From the NCBI RefSeq assembly GCF_004341165.1, contig NZ_SLZR01000005.1:177428-241427 (forward strand): a DNA stretch of 64,000 nucleotides, read 5' to 3'. A model generated the notes under the pieces. It worked only from the letters and a program-made list of their open reading frames with translations, did not search any database and had not been told where the DNA came from. The position numbers and the translations under genes were made by a program. Source of the DNA: Reinekea marinisedimentorum (GTDB lineage Bacteria > Pseudomonadota > Gammaproteobacteria > Pseudomonadales > Natronospirillaceae). The first letter of the stretch is position 1. Each line of letters begins with the position of its first letter. Below are positions 9,800-19,576 of this stretch, in pieces.

Positions 9800-11271
9800 A
9801 CAAGTTCTCCAAGTAACGCACAGCGGCCCTGAATGAGTTTTTCGGCCAACTGCTTAATATCTCTTAACAAGACCGTTTGCGAACGGGTCCAGCTGTAAAT
9901 ACTGGCCTGCTGCTCCATTGGCAATTCATTGAGCCAGTCTTTCAAACGGGTAACAACCTCGATGGCCGACAGGCGGGAAAGGTTCTCTTCCAATGCCTGC
10001 AATGGCGCGCGCAGATCACCTAATTCTTTACCATAGAGGCGATCAAAGTACTGACACAGCATCAACAGCCGGTGCACGGCCGGAAACTGCGAAAGCGCAT
10101 AGCTGGCATTGCCGGTAAAACGTTCTGTATTAAGCTCGTTAAGGGCCTTATCGAAGCAGTAATCAATACCCTCAGTAATAGAACGGGCACTCAGGCGACG
10201 GTGTTCATCGTCCTGGCCCTGTTGCCAGCCCTGAGTGTGCAGCCATGCTGTCAGGCTTAAGATTCTGAAACCCAGTTCGGGGTTATCCTGCAATGCATAC
10301 AACGCACTCAATGCTTTCTTGGCTTTAGATTGCTGCAAACGGTAGGCAATATCCTGCGACTCTTTTTCAGCATCCCGGGAAAGCGCAAAACAAGCCGGCC
10401 ACCAGGAGAGGATCGGCAACAACTGCTGCTCAATCCACTGAATATGAGAGGTCGCCATCTGGCTCTGGGCCTCCGGCATCATGCGCTTGAACCAGTCAAT
10501 TTCGGTTGCCATATTACCCAGCGTGACCAGAAACGACTGCAGGTGACGCCACTGCTGTGTTTGCCAGAAGCTCTGCCAGTGCAAATTAAGCTGTTCCATT
10601 TCATAACCGAACAAGGCACAGAAAGCACTTTCAATGCTCTGCTGAGTGACGATCTTGGGAAGTTCGGGCGCCTTGGTGAACGGTCGTCCGCACAAGCGGA
10701 ACCCTCGCTCGGCCTTGCTGACGTCGGATGGCATCACCGGAATGTGCTTGCTGATCTCCAGCGCCAGCGTGAATAAATCTTCAACATTACCCGCCTTTAG
10801 CTCCAGCTCGAGCTCCAGAATGGTATCTTGCTTGCCTTGTGCCTTAACCAGCCCGGAATCCAGAACCAGTTCAATTTCGGAGCTGCCCTGAGTAATGTTC
10901 CAGCAGGTGCGCTGAAAATCAGTTGTAAACGCCGGCTGTAATTTATCCTGGTTTATGGTGTCTGGCAGGGCCCCTTGCGGAAACAGGGCGGTATCCAGCT
11001 CTGAGCCGTGAATGGGCATTTCCCACTCTTCGCGCTGGTGCAGGCCGCTGACGTTCTGACCCCGGGTTTTCAGGGTCTGTACATAGCCATCATTAACCTT
11101 TCTTACGCGCAGCGCGCAACCGGCCTGAGATAATGCAAAGTCTTCGGTGTCGTAATAGGTATTTTCCAGTGAAAAGGTTTGGGCCTGGAAACCGGAAAGC
11201 AGGTGAAGTGATAAAAAGCTGTCTGCTGATGCTGCCGATACTGATAGTTTTAATTCAATTTCCTGAGACAT
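9796..11271 (-). CDS. CYTH-domain inorganic triphosphatase, YgiF-like
   Basis: 491 aa. I place the start at ATG 11271 (MSQEIELKLSV) because the CYTH signature ExExK (EIELK) must lie at the N-terminus; the open frame extends 40 codons upstream without similarity. CYTH enzymes hydrolyse triphosphates in an acidic/basic tunnel; further charged strands are seen (ENTYYDTEDFAL, ALRVRKVNDGYVQTLKTRG, EIELVLDSG, LELELELK). The C-terminal ~240 residues are helical and fit a divergent CHAD-type domain, as in E. coli YgiF, but canonical CHAD histidines are not obvious. It overlaps the following GspE-like gene by four bases. Confidence 0.85.
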   Translation of the reverse strand: MSQEIELKLSVSAASADSFLSLHLLSGFQAQTFSLENTYYDTEDFALSQAGCALRVRKVNDGYVQTLKTRGQNVSGLHQREEWEMPIHGSELDTALFPQGALPDTINQDKLQPAFTTDFQRTCWNITQGSSEIELVLDSGLVKAQGKQDTILELELELKAGNVEDLFTLALEISKHIPVMPSDVSKAERGFRLCGRPFTKAPELPKIVTQQSIESAFCALFGYEMEQLNLHWQSFWQTQQWRHLQSFLVTLGNMATEIDWFKRMMPEAQSQMATSHIQWIEQQLLPILSWWPACFALSRDAEKESQDIAYRLQQSKAKKALSALYALQDNPELGFRILSLTAWLHTQGWQQGQDDEHRRLSARSITEGIDYCFDKALNELNTERFTGNASYALSQFPAVHRLLMLCQYFDRLYGKELGDLRAPLQALEENLSRLSAIEVVTRLKDWLNELPMEQQASIYSWTRSQTVLLRDIKQLAEKLIQGRCALLGELV

Positions 11272-11518
11272 GGTATACGCCGAACCTGTAGCCTTGTTTT
11301 TTATTTTTCTCGCCTGACGGATGTTTTCAATATCTCGCCTGGCGGAGAAGTTATTATAGCTGATGCCCGAAAACGCCTCTAACATGGGCATTTGCGAGCT
11401 ACCAGCGTACCAGAGTCTACAGTTTCAAGCGAAAAAAGAAAGCAACCTCTGTCGCATCTAAAATGACGGGCAACTTTCTTTCATTTTCGCCCGTGGTTCA
11501 TACGCCACCCGTGCTTAT

Positions 11519-11944
11519 TCAGGCAGTGGCCTCAATAATTTCATGGCTATGGGTAATCTCCACGCCACCGCGCTCCAGCATCAACGAGGCGCTGCAGTAT
11601 TTTTCTGCAGAAAGGCTCACCGCCCTGGCCACCTGTGATTCTTTCAGATTTTCGCCAGTGACAATGAAATGAATATGAATTTTAGTGAAAACAGACGGGA
11701 CTGAATCGGCCCGTTCAGCCTTGAGCTCAGTCTTGCAGTCCAACACTTTCTGCCGGGATTTCTCCAGAATGCTGACCACATCATAGGAGGTACAGCCACC
11801 CAGGCCGACCAGCACCAGCTCCATCGGGCTTGGGCCTTTGGCATCGTCAGAGTCCTTAGCTGCACCATCTACAAAACCCTTAAAACCACTGTTAGATGTA
11901 TAACTGAAGGCCTTGCCGGAATCCCAATTAATCGTTGCTTTCAC
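11519..11944 (-). CDS. OsmC-family peroxide/redox protein, YhfA-like
   Basis: 141 aa OsmC-fold protein. The two family cysteines are visible, in LVGLGGCTSYDVV and in SAEKYCSASLML; in characterised members these form a thiol peroxidase site. GTG start at 11944 has a GAGG site seven bases upstream. It is divergent from the Crp gene, the same neighbourhood as yhfA-crp in E. coli, which supports a YhfA-type rather than stress-induced OsmC assignment. The exact substrate is unknown. Confidence 0.88.
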   Translation of the reverse strand: MKATINWDSGKAFSYTSNSGFKGFVDGAAKDSDDAKGPSPMELVLVGLGGCTSYDVVSILEKSRQKVLDCKTELKAERADSVPSVFTKIHIHFIVTGENLKESQVARAVSLSAEKYCSASLMLERGGVEITHSHEIIEATA

Positions 11945-12220
11945 CTGTTTACCTCAACTTATAAATATAAAAATAACTTTCAAAAACGCTGCTAGCCCAT
12001 TATTTTATCAATGATCGAAACGTAAAAAATCTCTGAAAAAACCAGTCTAAAATGAATAACTTAGCGGTTCTAACGCATCATTAAAACGGGACTCACGTCA
12101 AACTACAAAACATTCCCCGTAGCCTCAACCGGTTATATACCGCATAATGAAACGATAAAGCTGGCAATTAGTCGTAAAAATCTTATTTACGCGCACTATA
12201 AGACACGGAATTTATAAATT

Positions 12221-12871
12221 ATGGTCAACCATACATTAGAACATAAACACTTAGACTATTTTTTATCGCAATGTCATCGGCGACGTTACCCTTCAAAAAC
12301 CACACTGATTTATGCCGGCGATAAGAGCGACTCACTTTATTACATTATGAAAGGCACCGTCTCGGTCATCATTGAAGAAGACGATGGTCGCGAAATGATC
12401 ATGGCGTATCTCAATGCCGGTGATTTCTTTGGTGAAATGGGCTTGTTCGACTCACTGAACTCCCGCTCTGCGTGGATCAAAACCAAAACAGAGTGTGAAG
12501 TTGCTGAGATTTCTTACTCCAAGTTCCGTGAAATCACCCAAAACGATGCCCGCATCCTCTACTTTATTGGCGAACAGATGGCGACCCGTCTGCGTAACAC
12601 CACCCGTAAAGTTGGCGACCTCGCCTTCCTGGATGTGACCGGACGTGTAGCACGCACCCTGCTCGACCTGTGCAAACAGCCAGACGCCATGACCCACCCG
12701 GACGGCATGCAGATTAAAATTACCCGCCAGGAAATCGGCCGCATTGTTGGCTGCTCCCGTGAAATGGTCGGCCGGGTATTAAAAGGCCTGGAAGAACAGG
12801 GTCTGGTCTCGGTGAAGGGTAAGACTATGGTCGTATATGGTTCTCGTGAGTTTTTCCAGACCGGCGGTTAA
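12221..12871 (+). CDS. crp: cAMP receptor protein (Crp/Vfr)
   Basis: Global cAMP-dependent regulator, 216 aa. The cyclic-nucleotide pocket shows [11 protein letters not shown] and [19 protein letters not shown], with the Arg-Ser pair that binds the cAMP phosphate. The C-terminal helix-turn-helix [20 protein letters not shown] holds the Arg-Glu-x-x-x-Arg recognition residues of Crp. The 276-bp gap upstream, shared with the divergent OsmC gene, is AT-rich and presumably holds both promoters; I could not identify a clear box. A terminator follows. Confidence 0.95.
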   Translation: MVNHTLEHKHLDYFLSQCHRRRYPSKTTLIYAGDKSDSLYYIMKGTVSVIIEEDDGREMIMAYLNAGDFFGEMGLFDSLNSRSAWIKTKTECEVAEISYSKFREITQNDARILYFIGEQMATRLRNTTRKVGDLAFLDVTGRVARTLLDLCKQPDAMTHPDGMQIKITRQEIGRIVGCSREMVGRVLKGLEEQGLVSVKGKTMVVYGSREFFQTGG

Positions 12872-12894
12872 GGCTTTCAGCCAACCCGCATGAA

Positions 12895-12917
12895 TTGGGG
12901 CTTTCAGGCCCCTTTTT
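12895..12917 (+). terminator. Rho-independent terminator after crp
   Basis: Stem GGGGC / GCCCC with loop TTTCAG, flanked by TT and followed by TTTTT, 24 bases after the crp stop. Confidence 0.8.
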
Positions 12918-12984
12918 CATTTCTGACGAGTCAAATTTAACAGCTAATCTTTACTTTCATGGGCTGCCGGCTTGCGTAGCCGCC

Positions 12985-12998
12985 TTGATATAAATCAT
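12985..12998 (+). promoter_or_regulatory. FNR/Anr-type binding site upstream of hemN
   Basis: TTGATATAAATCAT matches the FNR/Anr consensus TTGAT-N4-ATCAA at 9 of 10 positions. It lies 58 bases before the hemN start, a distance that suits activation. hemN is a classic Anr target because the enzyme serves haem synthesis without oxygen. Confidence 0.7.
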
Positions 12999-13055
12999 GT
13001 TCAATTAGTCAGCCTTCGTTAAAGTTCCCGCCACATTACTGAAGAGTTCAAACAG

Positions 13056-14447
13056 ATGACACAACCGAGCAAGTGGTATGTGCCATGGGACGACGCATTG
13101 ATCCGCAAATACGATATCAATGCCCCGCGCTATACATCTTATCCAACGGCCGTGCAGTTTACCGGGCTGCAGGCTATAGAAGTGCAGAGCCATTTAGACA
13201 GCCAGCGCAGCAACCAGTCGCCGCTGTCTTTGTATGTGCACATTCCGTTCTGCCAGCATGTTTGCTTTTATTGCGGCTGCAACAAAATAGCCACCAAAGA
13301 CCGGACCCGGCCTGACAGCTACATTGATATGCTCGAACGGGAAATGGTTCTGCATGCGCGTAACTTTGGCCATCGCCCGATTACCCAGCTGCACCTTGGC
13401 GGCGGAACACCCACTTTTTTGTCTTTGAAGCAGATGTCACGCCTGCTCGACCTGCTGGGCATTTACTTTGACTGGGATCCGGAAGTCCACGCCGGTGAGT
13501 TTTCAATAGAGCTCGACCCGCGTGAAACCAGTGATGAGATGCTCTGCCTGCTAAAGCGTCGCGGCTTCAATCGCATCAGCTTTGGCGTGCAGGATTTCGA
13601 CGAACAAACCCAGATAGCCATCAACCGTGTGCAGCCATTTGAGCTGGTACAGCAGAAGGTTGATAAAGCCCGCGCGCTGGGTTTCAAGTCGATCAGTTTC
13701 GACCTGATCTGCGGCCTGCCCCATCAGAGCAGCGAATCCTTCGCCCGCACCTGGGCGCAGACCTTACAGCTGAGCCCGGACCGCATCAGCCTGTACAACT
13801 ATGCGCACCTGCCGGAACGCTTCAAGCCACAGCGCAGAATTGACCCGGCATCGGTACCTACTGCCGATGAAAAGCTGGCCATTATGCGCGACAGCATCGC
13901 TCTGCTGCAGCAGTCCGGCTATGTGTATATCGGCATGGATCACTTCGCCAAGCCCGGTGATGAACTGACCCGTGCTTTAGAACAGGGCTCACTGCAGCGC
14001 AACTTCCAGGGTTACTCAACCCACGCCGAGGTCGATATGCTGGCGCTGGGCGTTTCCGGCATCAGCCAGATCGATGGCGTCTATCTGCAGAACCACCGCG
14101 AGATCGAGCCTTACGAATCCTTCCTCGATAACATGCAGTTGGCAATAAAGCGCGGAATATTCCTCAATGAAGACGATAAGATCCGTCAGTGGGCTATTTT
14201 ACAACTGGCCTGCCAGGGGCGTTTATCGTTCACGGAGCTTTCGCAGCGCTTCGGCATAAACGCCGGGGAGTATTTCGCTGACGAATGGCAACGCCTGCAG
14301 ACGCTGGTCGCCGATAACCTGGTGAAACTGGCTGGTGACGAAGTGCATGTTCAGCCACTGGGCAGACTGCTGTTGCGCCCCGTTCTGCTGACATTCGATG
14401 CCTACTTCAATGCAGAGGTCGCGAAGCGCTTTTCGAAGGTGCTTTAA
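13056..14447 (+). CDS. hemN: Oxygen-independent coproporphyrinogen III oxidase
   Basis: Radical-SAM enzyme of anaerobic haem synthesis, 463 aa. The cluster motif CxxxCxxC is in YVHIPFCQHVCFYCGCN, followed by the GGGTPTFL SAM motif. The N-terminal KYDINAPRYTSYPTA and C-terminal helical region are typical of true HemN rather than HemW. ATG 13056 is preceded by a weak site (GAAGAG). An FNR/Anr-like box upstream suggests induction at low oxygen. Confidence 0.96.
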   Translation: MTQPSKWYVPWDDALIRKYDINAPRYTSYPTAVQFTGLQAIEVQSHLDSQRSNQSPLSLYVHIPFCQHVCFYCGCNKIATKDRTRPDSYIDMLEREMVLHARNFGHRPITQLHLGGGTPTFLSLKQMSRLLDLLGIYFDWDPEVHAGEFSIELDPRETSDEMLCLLKRRGFNRISFGVQDFDEQTQIAINRVQPFELVQQKVDKARALGFKSISFDLICGLPHQSSESFARTWAQTLQLSPDRISLYNYAHLPERFKPQRRIDPASVPTADEKLAIMRDSIALLQQSGYVYIGMDHFAKPGDELTRALEQGSLQRNFQGYSTHAEVDMLALGVSGISQIDGVYLQNHREIEPYESFLDNMQLAIKRGIFLNEDDKIRQWAILQLACQGRLSFTELSQRFGINAGEYFADEWQRLQTLVADNLVKLAGDEVHVQPLGRLLLRPVLLTFDAYFNAEVAKRFSKVL

Positions 14448-14469
14448 CGCCGCTACCCGCCAATTAAAG

Positions 14470-14489
14470 CAGAGCCCAAACGGGCTCTG
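14470..14489 (+). terminator. Hairpin after hemN
   Basis: Eight-base-pair stem CAGAGCCC / GGGCTCTG with AAAC loop; TTTTT follows about ten bases later, so termination may be moderate. Confidence 0.65.
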
Positions 14490-14564
14490 GCTAGCTGATT
14501 TTTCCATTTACCGTTACACTCACGGCCTCCGATCCACCGTTCACTCCTGGAAGCCTAAGCACCT

Positions 14565-15821
14565 ATGGATTTCGTCAGTCTTTTTCGTAACAGTGCGCCT
14601 TACATTCATGCTTATCGTGGAAAAACCACCGTCATCTGGCTGCGGGATCAGGCTATAAGTCAGGAACGGTTGCGCTCACTGATCAGCGATTTGGCCTTGC
14701 TCAACAGCCTTGGCCTGAAACTGGTTGTACTGTTTGATGCAGACTGTTTTGAGCAGCGGCTGAATCCACAGGACATCATCGACGATGACACGCTTAAACA
14801 GCTGACCGAAGAGATTGGCCGCCGCCGCTACATGCTCGAGGCATTGTTCAGTCAGGGCATCGCCAACTCGCCGATGCATGGCTCAAAGATGCGCGTGATC
14901 AGCGGCAACTTTGTTATGGCACGACCGGCCGGCGTATTTGAAGGGCAGGATCTGAAAGCTCAGGGACGCGTGCGCCGAATCGATGTTGCCGCCATTCGTG
15001 AGCAGCTCGATAAAAAACACCTGGTGCTCATTCCGCCTCTGGGTTACTCAATCACCGGAGACATTCTCTACCTGCCACCGGAACAGTTAGTGATTGAACT
15101 TGCCAAGCAAACCTTCGCGGACAAGGTGGTTATTGTTGGCGACAACCCGCTCACATTCAGTCAGGGTCAGAAGGAAATGGATGTATCCACACTGGAAGCA
15201 CTGATCCATACCACGGCACCGGACCAGCCGGCCTACCTCGAGCTGCTCGTAGCCAGCAAGGTCAGTCGCGCCGGGATTGCCCGCTGCCACGTTGTCGACG
15301 GCACTGTCGACGGAACACTGCTGGCAGAGCTGTTCACACGCGATGGTGTTGGCATTCTGATTCCACGAGACCAGTACGATACCTTCCGCCGGGCAAATCT
15401 GAATGATATTCAGGGTATTCTGGCACTGCTGAAGCCGCTGGAAATCAAACAGATTCTGGTGAAGCGTGATCCGGAAAAAATCGCCTCGCAGATCGATTCC
15501 TTTGTCGTCAATGAACGCGACGGAATGATCATTGGCTGTGCCGCCGTGCATAAACTCTCCGAAAATCAGGCAGAGCTGGCCTGCGTTGCCGTGCACTCTG
15601 ACTATCAGAACAATGGCCGTGGCGATGCATTGCTGGTCGAGGTAGAAAAACAGGCCCGCAAAGCCGGCATTACTCAGCTGTATGCGCTTACGACCCAAAC
15701 CGAGCACTGGTTTGTTGAACGCGGCTTTAAACGTGTCGATGTCAGCGCACTGCCGGAAGACCGAATTAAACTCTATAACTTCCAGCGCAACTCTAAGGTT
15801 TATACCAAAAGCATTGCCTAG
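14565..15821 (+). CDS. argA: N-acetylglutamate synthase
   Basis: First step of arginine synthesis: acetyl-CoA + glutamate to N-acetylglutamate. Two domains are visible. The N-terminal amino-acid-kinase fold (about 1-270) includes SGNFVMARPAGVFEGQDL and GRVRRIDVAAI. The C-terminal GNAT acetyltransferase (about 280-418) includes ELFTRDGVGI, RRANLNDIQGI, ELACVAVHSDYQNNGRGDAL and HWFVERGFKRVDV. The length of 418 aa is a little short. Odd feature: the glycine-rich kinase motifs are eroded (VIWLRDQAI where E. coli has a Gly-Gly; VVLFDADCFEQ in place of the Gly-Ala-Arg motif). The kinase fold is non-catalytic in ArgA and binds arginine, so feedback control may differ. Confidence 0.92.
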   Translation: MDFVSLFRNSAPYIHAYRGKTTVIWLRDQAISQERLRSLISDLALLNSLGLKLVVLFDADCFEQRLNPQDIIDDDTLKQLTEEIGRRRYMLEALFSQGIANSPMHGSKMRVISGNFVMARPAGVFEGQDLKAQGRVRRIDVAAIREQLDKKHLVLIPPLGYSITGDILYLPPEQLVIELAKQTFADKVVIVGDNPLTFSQGQKEMDVSTLEALIHTTAPDQPAYLELLVASKVSRAGIARCHVVDGTVDGTLLAELFTRDGVGILIPRDQYDTFRRANLNDIQGILALLKPLEIKQILVKRDPEKIASQIDSFVVNERDGMIIGCAAVHKLSENQAELACVAVHSDYQNNGRGDALLVEVEKQARKAGITQLYALTTQTEHWFVERGFKRVDVSALPEDRIKLYNFQRNSKVYTKSIA

Positions 15822-15845
15822 AAAATAACTACTGAGGTGTAACAG

Positions 15846-16643
15846 ATGAATTTCACCAGCATGATCCACAAGCGATGGGCGCAGCAAACTCAGGTTTGCG
15901 TGGGTTTAGATCCATTCCCTGAACGCTTTCCTGCCGGCATGACCGATATCTTTGAATTCAACCGCGCCATCATAGACGCCACCGCAAGCCTAGCATGCTG
16001 CTTTAAACCGCAGTTTGCGCACTATGCAGCCATTGGTGCCGAAGCCGCGCTTAAAGATACGATCAAACACATTAAAGCCAACTACCCGGATGTACCGGTC
16101 ATTCTCGACTCCAAGCGCGGCGATATTGGCTCTACGGCAACCATGTACGCCAAAGAAGCCTTTGAGCAATACGGTGCCGATGCCGTAACCATCAACCCCT
16201 ACATGGGCTCCGATACCGTATTACCGTTCACCGAGTTCGAAAACAAGGGCGTGGTTATTCTTTGCAGAACATCCAACCCTTCGGCGGCAGAGTTCCAGAA
16301 TCAGCTGATCGACGGAGAGCCGCTTTACATTCATGTTGCCCGCAAAGCCCAGACCGAATGGAATAAAAACGGCAATGTCAGCCTTGTGGTTGGCGCAACC
16401 GCGCCGGAAGAAATGGCCGATATTCGTGCTGCTGCGCCCGATTTACCCTTCCTGGTACCGGGCATTGGCGTTCAGGGTGGCGACCTGGCCGGCACCCTCA
16501 GGAACGGCAGCTTTAAAAACGGTAATGGCCTGATGATTAATTCATCACGTGGCATTTTATACGCCTCCAACGGGCCAGATTTTGCCGAAGCTGCCTATAA
16601 AGAAACACTGAAACTAAAGGATGCCATTAACAGCCTTTGCTGA
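15846..16643 (+). CDS. pyrF: Orotidine 5'-phosphate decarboxylase, long (type 2) form
   Basis: Final step of UMP synthesis. 265 aa with the type-2 signature DSKRGDIGSTATMYA, in which the Asp-Lys-x-x-Asp catalytic set is intact, and NPYMGSDTVLPF. ATG 15846 has a GAGGTG site. It starts 25 bases after argA, probably in one transcript. The long form differs from the ~230-aa pyrF of enterobacteria. Confidence 0.94.
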   Translation: MNFTSMIHKRWAQQTQVCVGLDPFPERFPAGMTDIFEFNRAIIDATASLACCFKPQFAHYAAIGAEAALKDTIKHIKANYPDVPVILDSKRGDIGSTATMYAKEAFEQYGADAVTINPYMGSDTVLPFTEFENKGVVILCRTSNPSAAEFQNQLIDGEPLYIHVARKAQTEWNKNGNVSLVVGATAPEEMADIRAAAPDLPFLVPGIGVQGGDLAGTLRNGSFKNGNGLMINSSRGILYASNGPDFAEAAYKETLKLKDAINSLC

Positions 16644-16676
16644 TGATCGTCCAACACTGCTGATCACTGAAACCAG

Positions 16677-16705
16677 AATGCCGCTTTTTAGCGGCATTTT
16701 TTATT
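16677..16705 (+). terminator. Rho-independent terminator after pyrF
   Basis: Perfect eight-base-pair stem AATGCCGC / GCGGCATT with a TTTTTA loop and a TTTTTATT tail. Confidence 0.9.
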
Positions 16706-16955
16706 CCTGCTTGTAATATAAAACCCCAAAAACACTGTAATCAGTTACATGTTCTAATTAAGAATACGAAAAACACCTACAAGCCACTAAAATTAGACAC
16801 CTAGTTATAATTTTTTTAATTTTTACGCTTGTTAATTTATTCAGTATATCTACACTGGAACTGTGATTTTGAATCTTTCGCGCGATTGCGCACCTGTTAT
16901 TCAGGTCACTTACGATCTCGACAACAAAAACAATCAACGAGCAACAGGAACCGAT

Positions 16956-18098
16956 ATGAAAACAATAAAAGTACTCCCCCTTTCCATCGCCATGATCAGT
17001 GCTGCCGCATCTGGCTTAGTCACCGCTGATGATGATTTTTCATTTACCGGCTATGGCCGCTACGGAATGGCCTATGAGGGTGGCGACAGCACCTTTGTTA
17101 GCCCCGACGGTGCCTATAACGGCAGCAGCTCAATGGGCCGCTTAGGGAATGAAGCCTACGGCGGTGAAATTCAGTTCAACAAATTCTTCACCAATGACGC
17201 AGGCGCCAAATGGCAGTTAGCCGTCATGGCTGAAGACTGGGTAGACGACAACACGTTCCACATTAAGAAGTTTTACGCCAGTGGCACCAACATCTTTGAA
17301 ACCCAACCCAACATGACAGTCTGGGGTGGCCGTAACTTCAACCAGCGCCCACAGCAGGGCTTGAACGACTACGCCTGGATGACCCACGATGGCCAGGGTG
17401 CGGGTTTCCAGAACATGCAACTGGGTGATCTCAACCTGGATATGGCGGTTGTGGGTGAGGCGGATGGTCGCGGCGACAGCGGCTACTATGCCGTCACTAC
17501 CAAACTGGCCGGTATTGAAGCAGGCCCGGCCATGGTAGATCTGTACGCCAACTACGGTTTCCAGAATGAAGAAGTTGTGACAGATACATTCAACGCATTT
17601 CAGCTGGGCTCACAGGTCAAAGTGGATTTTGGCACCTTCACGCTGCGTTATTCGGTTAACTCTGACAACACCGTGCTCTATTCTTGGAGCGATGGCCTGA
17701 AGGAAGACACCACCAACATCTATGTCAGCTATGAGGGCGGTAATACCATTAACGAGAAATTCGCTGTGGATTATCTGCTCGCCTACCACAACCGCAACGA
17801 TGACAACGACGACAGCAACACCCGTGCGAACTACAACGGCATTGTCCGCCCGATGTTCCAGTGGGATGACGTGAACTCTACCTGGCTTGAAGCCGGTTAT
17901 GACCTGATCGACTACTACGATGCCGATGCGACAAACAGCGCCTGGAAGCTGACTGCCTCGCAGAACATCGCAATTAATAGTGGTTCAGGCGCGCGTCCAA
18001 TGCTGCGCTTCTACGCGACCATCGGTGGTGAAGAGAACGAAACCAGCAGCGATGAAGACATCATGACCTTGGGTGCCATGTTTGAAGCATGGTGGTAA
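16956..18098 (+). CDS. LamB-type carbohydrate porin (maltoporin family)
   Basis: Outer-membrane beta-barrel, 380 aa. The start is ATG 16956 after CAGGAACC, giving a signal peptide of about 24 residues; a longer frame is open upstream but lacks such a signal. The mature protein begins DDDFSFTGYGRYGMAYEGG, the typical first strand of LamB-like barrels, and holds the expected aromatic, Gly-rich alternating strands (GGRNFNQRPQQGLNDYAWM resembles the LamB GKRFYQR-type motif). It ends in a strand finishing MFEAWW with a terminal aromatic residue. Family members admit maltodextrins or other sugars; the window's glucan hydrolases make an oligosaccharide role plausible. It stands alone, with 312 bases of AT-rich upstream DNA and a terminator behind. 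Confidence 0.85.
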   Translation: MKTIKVLPLSIAMISAAASGLVTADDDFSFTGYGRYGMAYEGGDSTFVSPDGAYNGSSSMGRLGNEAYGGEIQFNKFFTNDAGAKWQLAVMAEDWVDDNTFHIKKFYASGTNIFETQPNMTVWGGRNFNQRPQQGLNDYAWMTHDGQGAGFQNMQLGDLNLDMAVVGEADGRGDSGYYAVTTKLAGIEAGPAMVDLYANYGFQNEEVVTDTFNAFQLGSQVKVDFGTFTLRYSVNSDNTVLYSWSDGLKEDTTNIYVSYEGGNTINEKFAVDYLLAYHNRNDDNDDSNTRANYNGIVRPMFQWDDVNSTWLEAGYDLIDYYDADATNSAWKLTASQNIAINSGSGARPMLRFYATIGGEENETSSDEDIMTLGAMFEAWW

Positions 18099-18160
18099 TA
18101 GCTGCGCTGAAAGCAGCAATAACAGAGAGTGTTAAATAGCAGTTGGCTTCCCTAAGCCTT

Positions 18161-18187
18161 GGGCTGGTGACTCCCCAGCCCTTTTTT
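18161..18187 (+). terminator. Rho-independent terminator after the porin gene
   Basis: Stem GGGCTGG / CCAGCCC with a seven-base loop and a TTTTTT tail; it may also act on yfcL transcripts from the other side. Confidence 0.85.
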
Positions 18188-18205
18188 GAATACTGCCTGT
18201 GAACA

Positions 18206-18478
18206 TCAGCTAACCAGCGTTTGCGCAAGGTTCACTATTGCTGCTTTATCTTCCTGACTGACCGAATCCTCTTCAAGACACTGGTCAACATACTGCCGGT
18301 AGCGCTGCTGCCATACCGCTGCAGGCTGAACCTCTTGCGGCCACTCAAGCTCTACCCGCTCCACCAATGGAATTAAATAGCCTATGAAGAACAACTCATC
18401 ATCGGCACAACGCTGCTCGTATTGCCGCAGCGCCTGAACAGCCTTTTCAGACCATCTCTCACTTGTCAGATCGGACAT
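18206..18478 (-). CDS. YfcL-family small protein
   Basis: About 90 aa, all helical. The pattern [20 protein letters not shown] followed by an [15 protein letters not shown] ending fits the YfcL family (DUF8891-like in gammaproteobacteria; the family name is from memory). The function is unknown. I start at ATG 18478, which overlaps the end of msrA by 13 bases, so the two are probably cotranscribed; the frame is open nine codons further upstream. Confidence 0.65.
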   Translation of the reverse strand: MSDLTSERWSEKAVQALRQYEQRCADDELFFIGYLIPLVERVELEWPQEVQPAAVWQQRYRQYVDQCLEEDSVSQEDKAAIVNLAQTLVS

Positions 18479-19086
18479 ACCACTCCTGTTCCTTTTAACC
18501 CGCAATAACCGGTCGGGTTTTTATGTAAATACTGCTGATGGTATTGCTCGGCATAATAGAAAACACCCATGGGTTTCACTTCGGTTGTAATCACGCAGTA
18601 ACCATCCGCCTTTAATTGCTGCTGATACACCTGCGCCAGCTTTGTGGCCTCTGCCAGCTGCGCTTCGCTGCCATAAACAGCAGAACGGTATTGGGCACCA
18701 ATATCGTTACCCTGGCGCAAGCCCTGAGTCGGGTCATGTGCCTGCCAAAACTCGGCCAGCAACTCCGCCAGAGTTATTTCTTCCGGGTTATAAACAATCT
18801 GCACCACTTCGGCATGGCCAGTCTGCCCGGAACAGACTTCCTCATAGGTCGGGTTTGGCGTAATTCCACCGGCATAACCCACCGCCGTGCTGTAAACACC
18901 CGGAAGCTTCCAGAACAACCGCTCTGCGCCCCAAAAACAGCCAAGCCCCAGCCAAAGGGTCTCGAACCCCTGCGGCACAACCGTCATATCGGTGCCTAAC
19001 ACCGCATGGGTGCTATCCAGTGGCATTGCCTCCGCACGCCCCGGTAACGGGGTTCGGGTTAACTCATACAGATTCATCGCAGTCAT
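18466..19086 (-). CDS. msrA: Peptide methionine sulfoxide reductase A
   Basis: Repairs methionine-S-sulfoxide in proteins. 206 aa with the catalytic GCFWGAE motif, the [26 protein letters not shown] block and the resolving cysteine near the C-terminus (GVVCPI). The 45-residue N-terminal extension resembles the E. coli MsrA form. ATG 19086 follows a GGAGG site at nine bases. Confidence 0.96.
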   Translation of the reverse strand: MTAMNLYELTRTPLPGRAEAMPLDSTHAVLGTDMTVVPQGFETLWLGLGCFWGAERLFWKLPGVYSTAVGYAGGITPNPTYEEVCSGQTGHAEVVQIVYNPEEITLAELLAEFWQAHDPTQGLRQGNDIGAQYRSAVYGSEAQLAEATKLAQVYQQQLKADGYCVITTEVKPMGVFYYAEQYHQQYLHKNPTGYCGLKGTGVVCPI

Positions 19087-19165
19087 GACATACTTCCTCC
19101 ATGGCAGTTGCAGGTATAAAACCCTCGAACTATATTGAACTGAACATTAAACAACGAGCATCGGT

Positions 19166-19576
19166 ATGACATCTACTGATAAAAGAAGGTTCCAGCGCAT
19201 TCCCTTTGACGCCGGTGTTTCACTTTCCCTTAAAGATCATCCCGATCAAATCTTTGCAGGCACGCTTCAGGATATCAGCCTGAAAGGCGCGCTCTTCAAA
19301 CTGAACGAGAAAGACACCCTGCCCACAGTCGGCCAGGCCGGCGAGCTTACCATTCGGCCCATTGAAGCTGGCTTTGAACTGCATTTCACCGTTGAGCTGG
19401 CCTATGTGCTATCGGACATTGGTGCAATCGGCGTTAACATCTTAAAACTGGACCTCGACTCAGCCGCTCACTTACGCCGGCTGATCGAAGTCAATCTGGG
19501 CAGCGATGAAAGCCTGCAGCGTGAACTGGCCAGCCTGGTCAAAGCCATGGAGCAGGAACACCATGCCGATGAATAA
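19166..19576 (+). CDS. PilZ-domain protein
   Basis: 136 aa cytosolic protein with both c-di-GMP binding motifs: RRFQR near the N-terminus (RxxxR) and DISLKGA (D/NxSxxG). The C-terminal region is helical. It is a stand-alone PilZ receptor. The target is unknown; a diguanylate cyclase occurs in the window at 55.2 kb but is not linked. Confidence 0.88.
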   Translation: MTSTDKRRFQRIPFDAGVSLSLKDHPDQIFAGTLQDISLKGALFKLNEKDTLPTVGQAGELTIRPIEAGFELHFTVELAYVLSDIGAIGVNILKLDLDSAAHLRRLIEVNLGSDESLQRELASLVKAMEQEHHADE

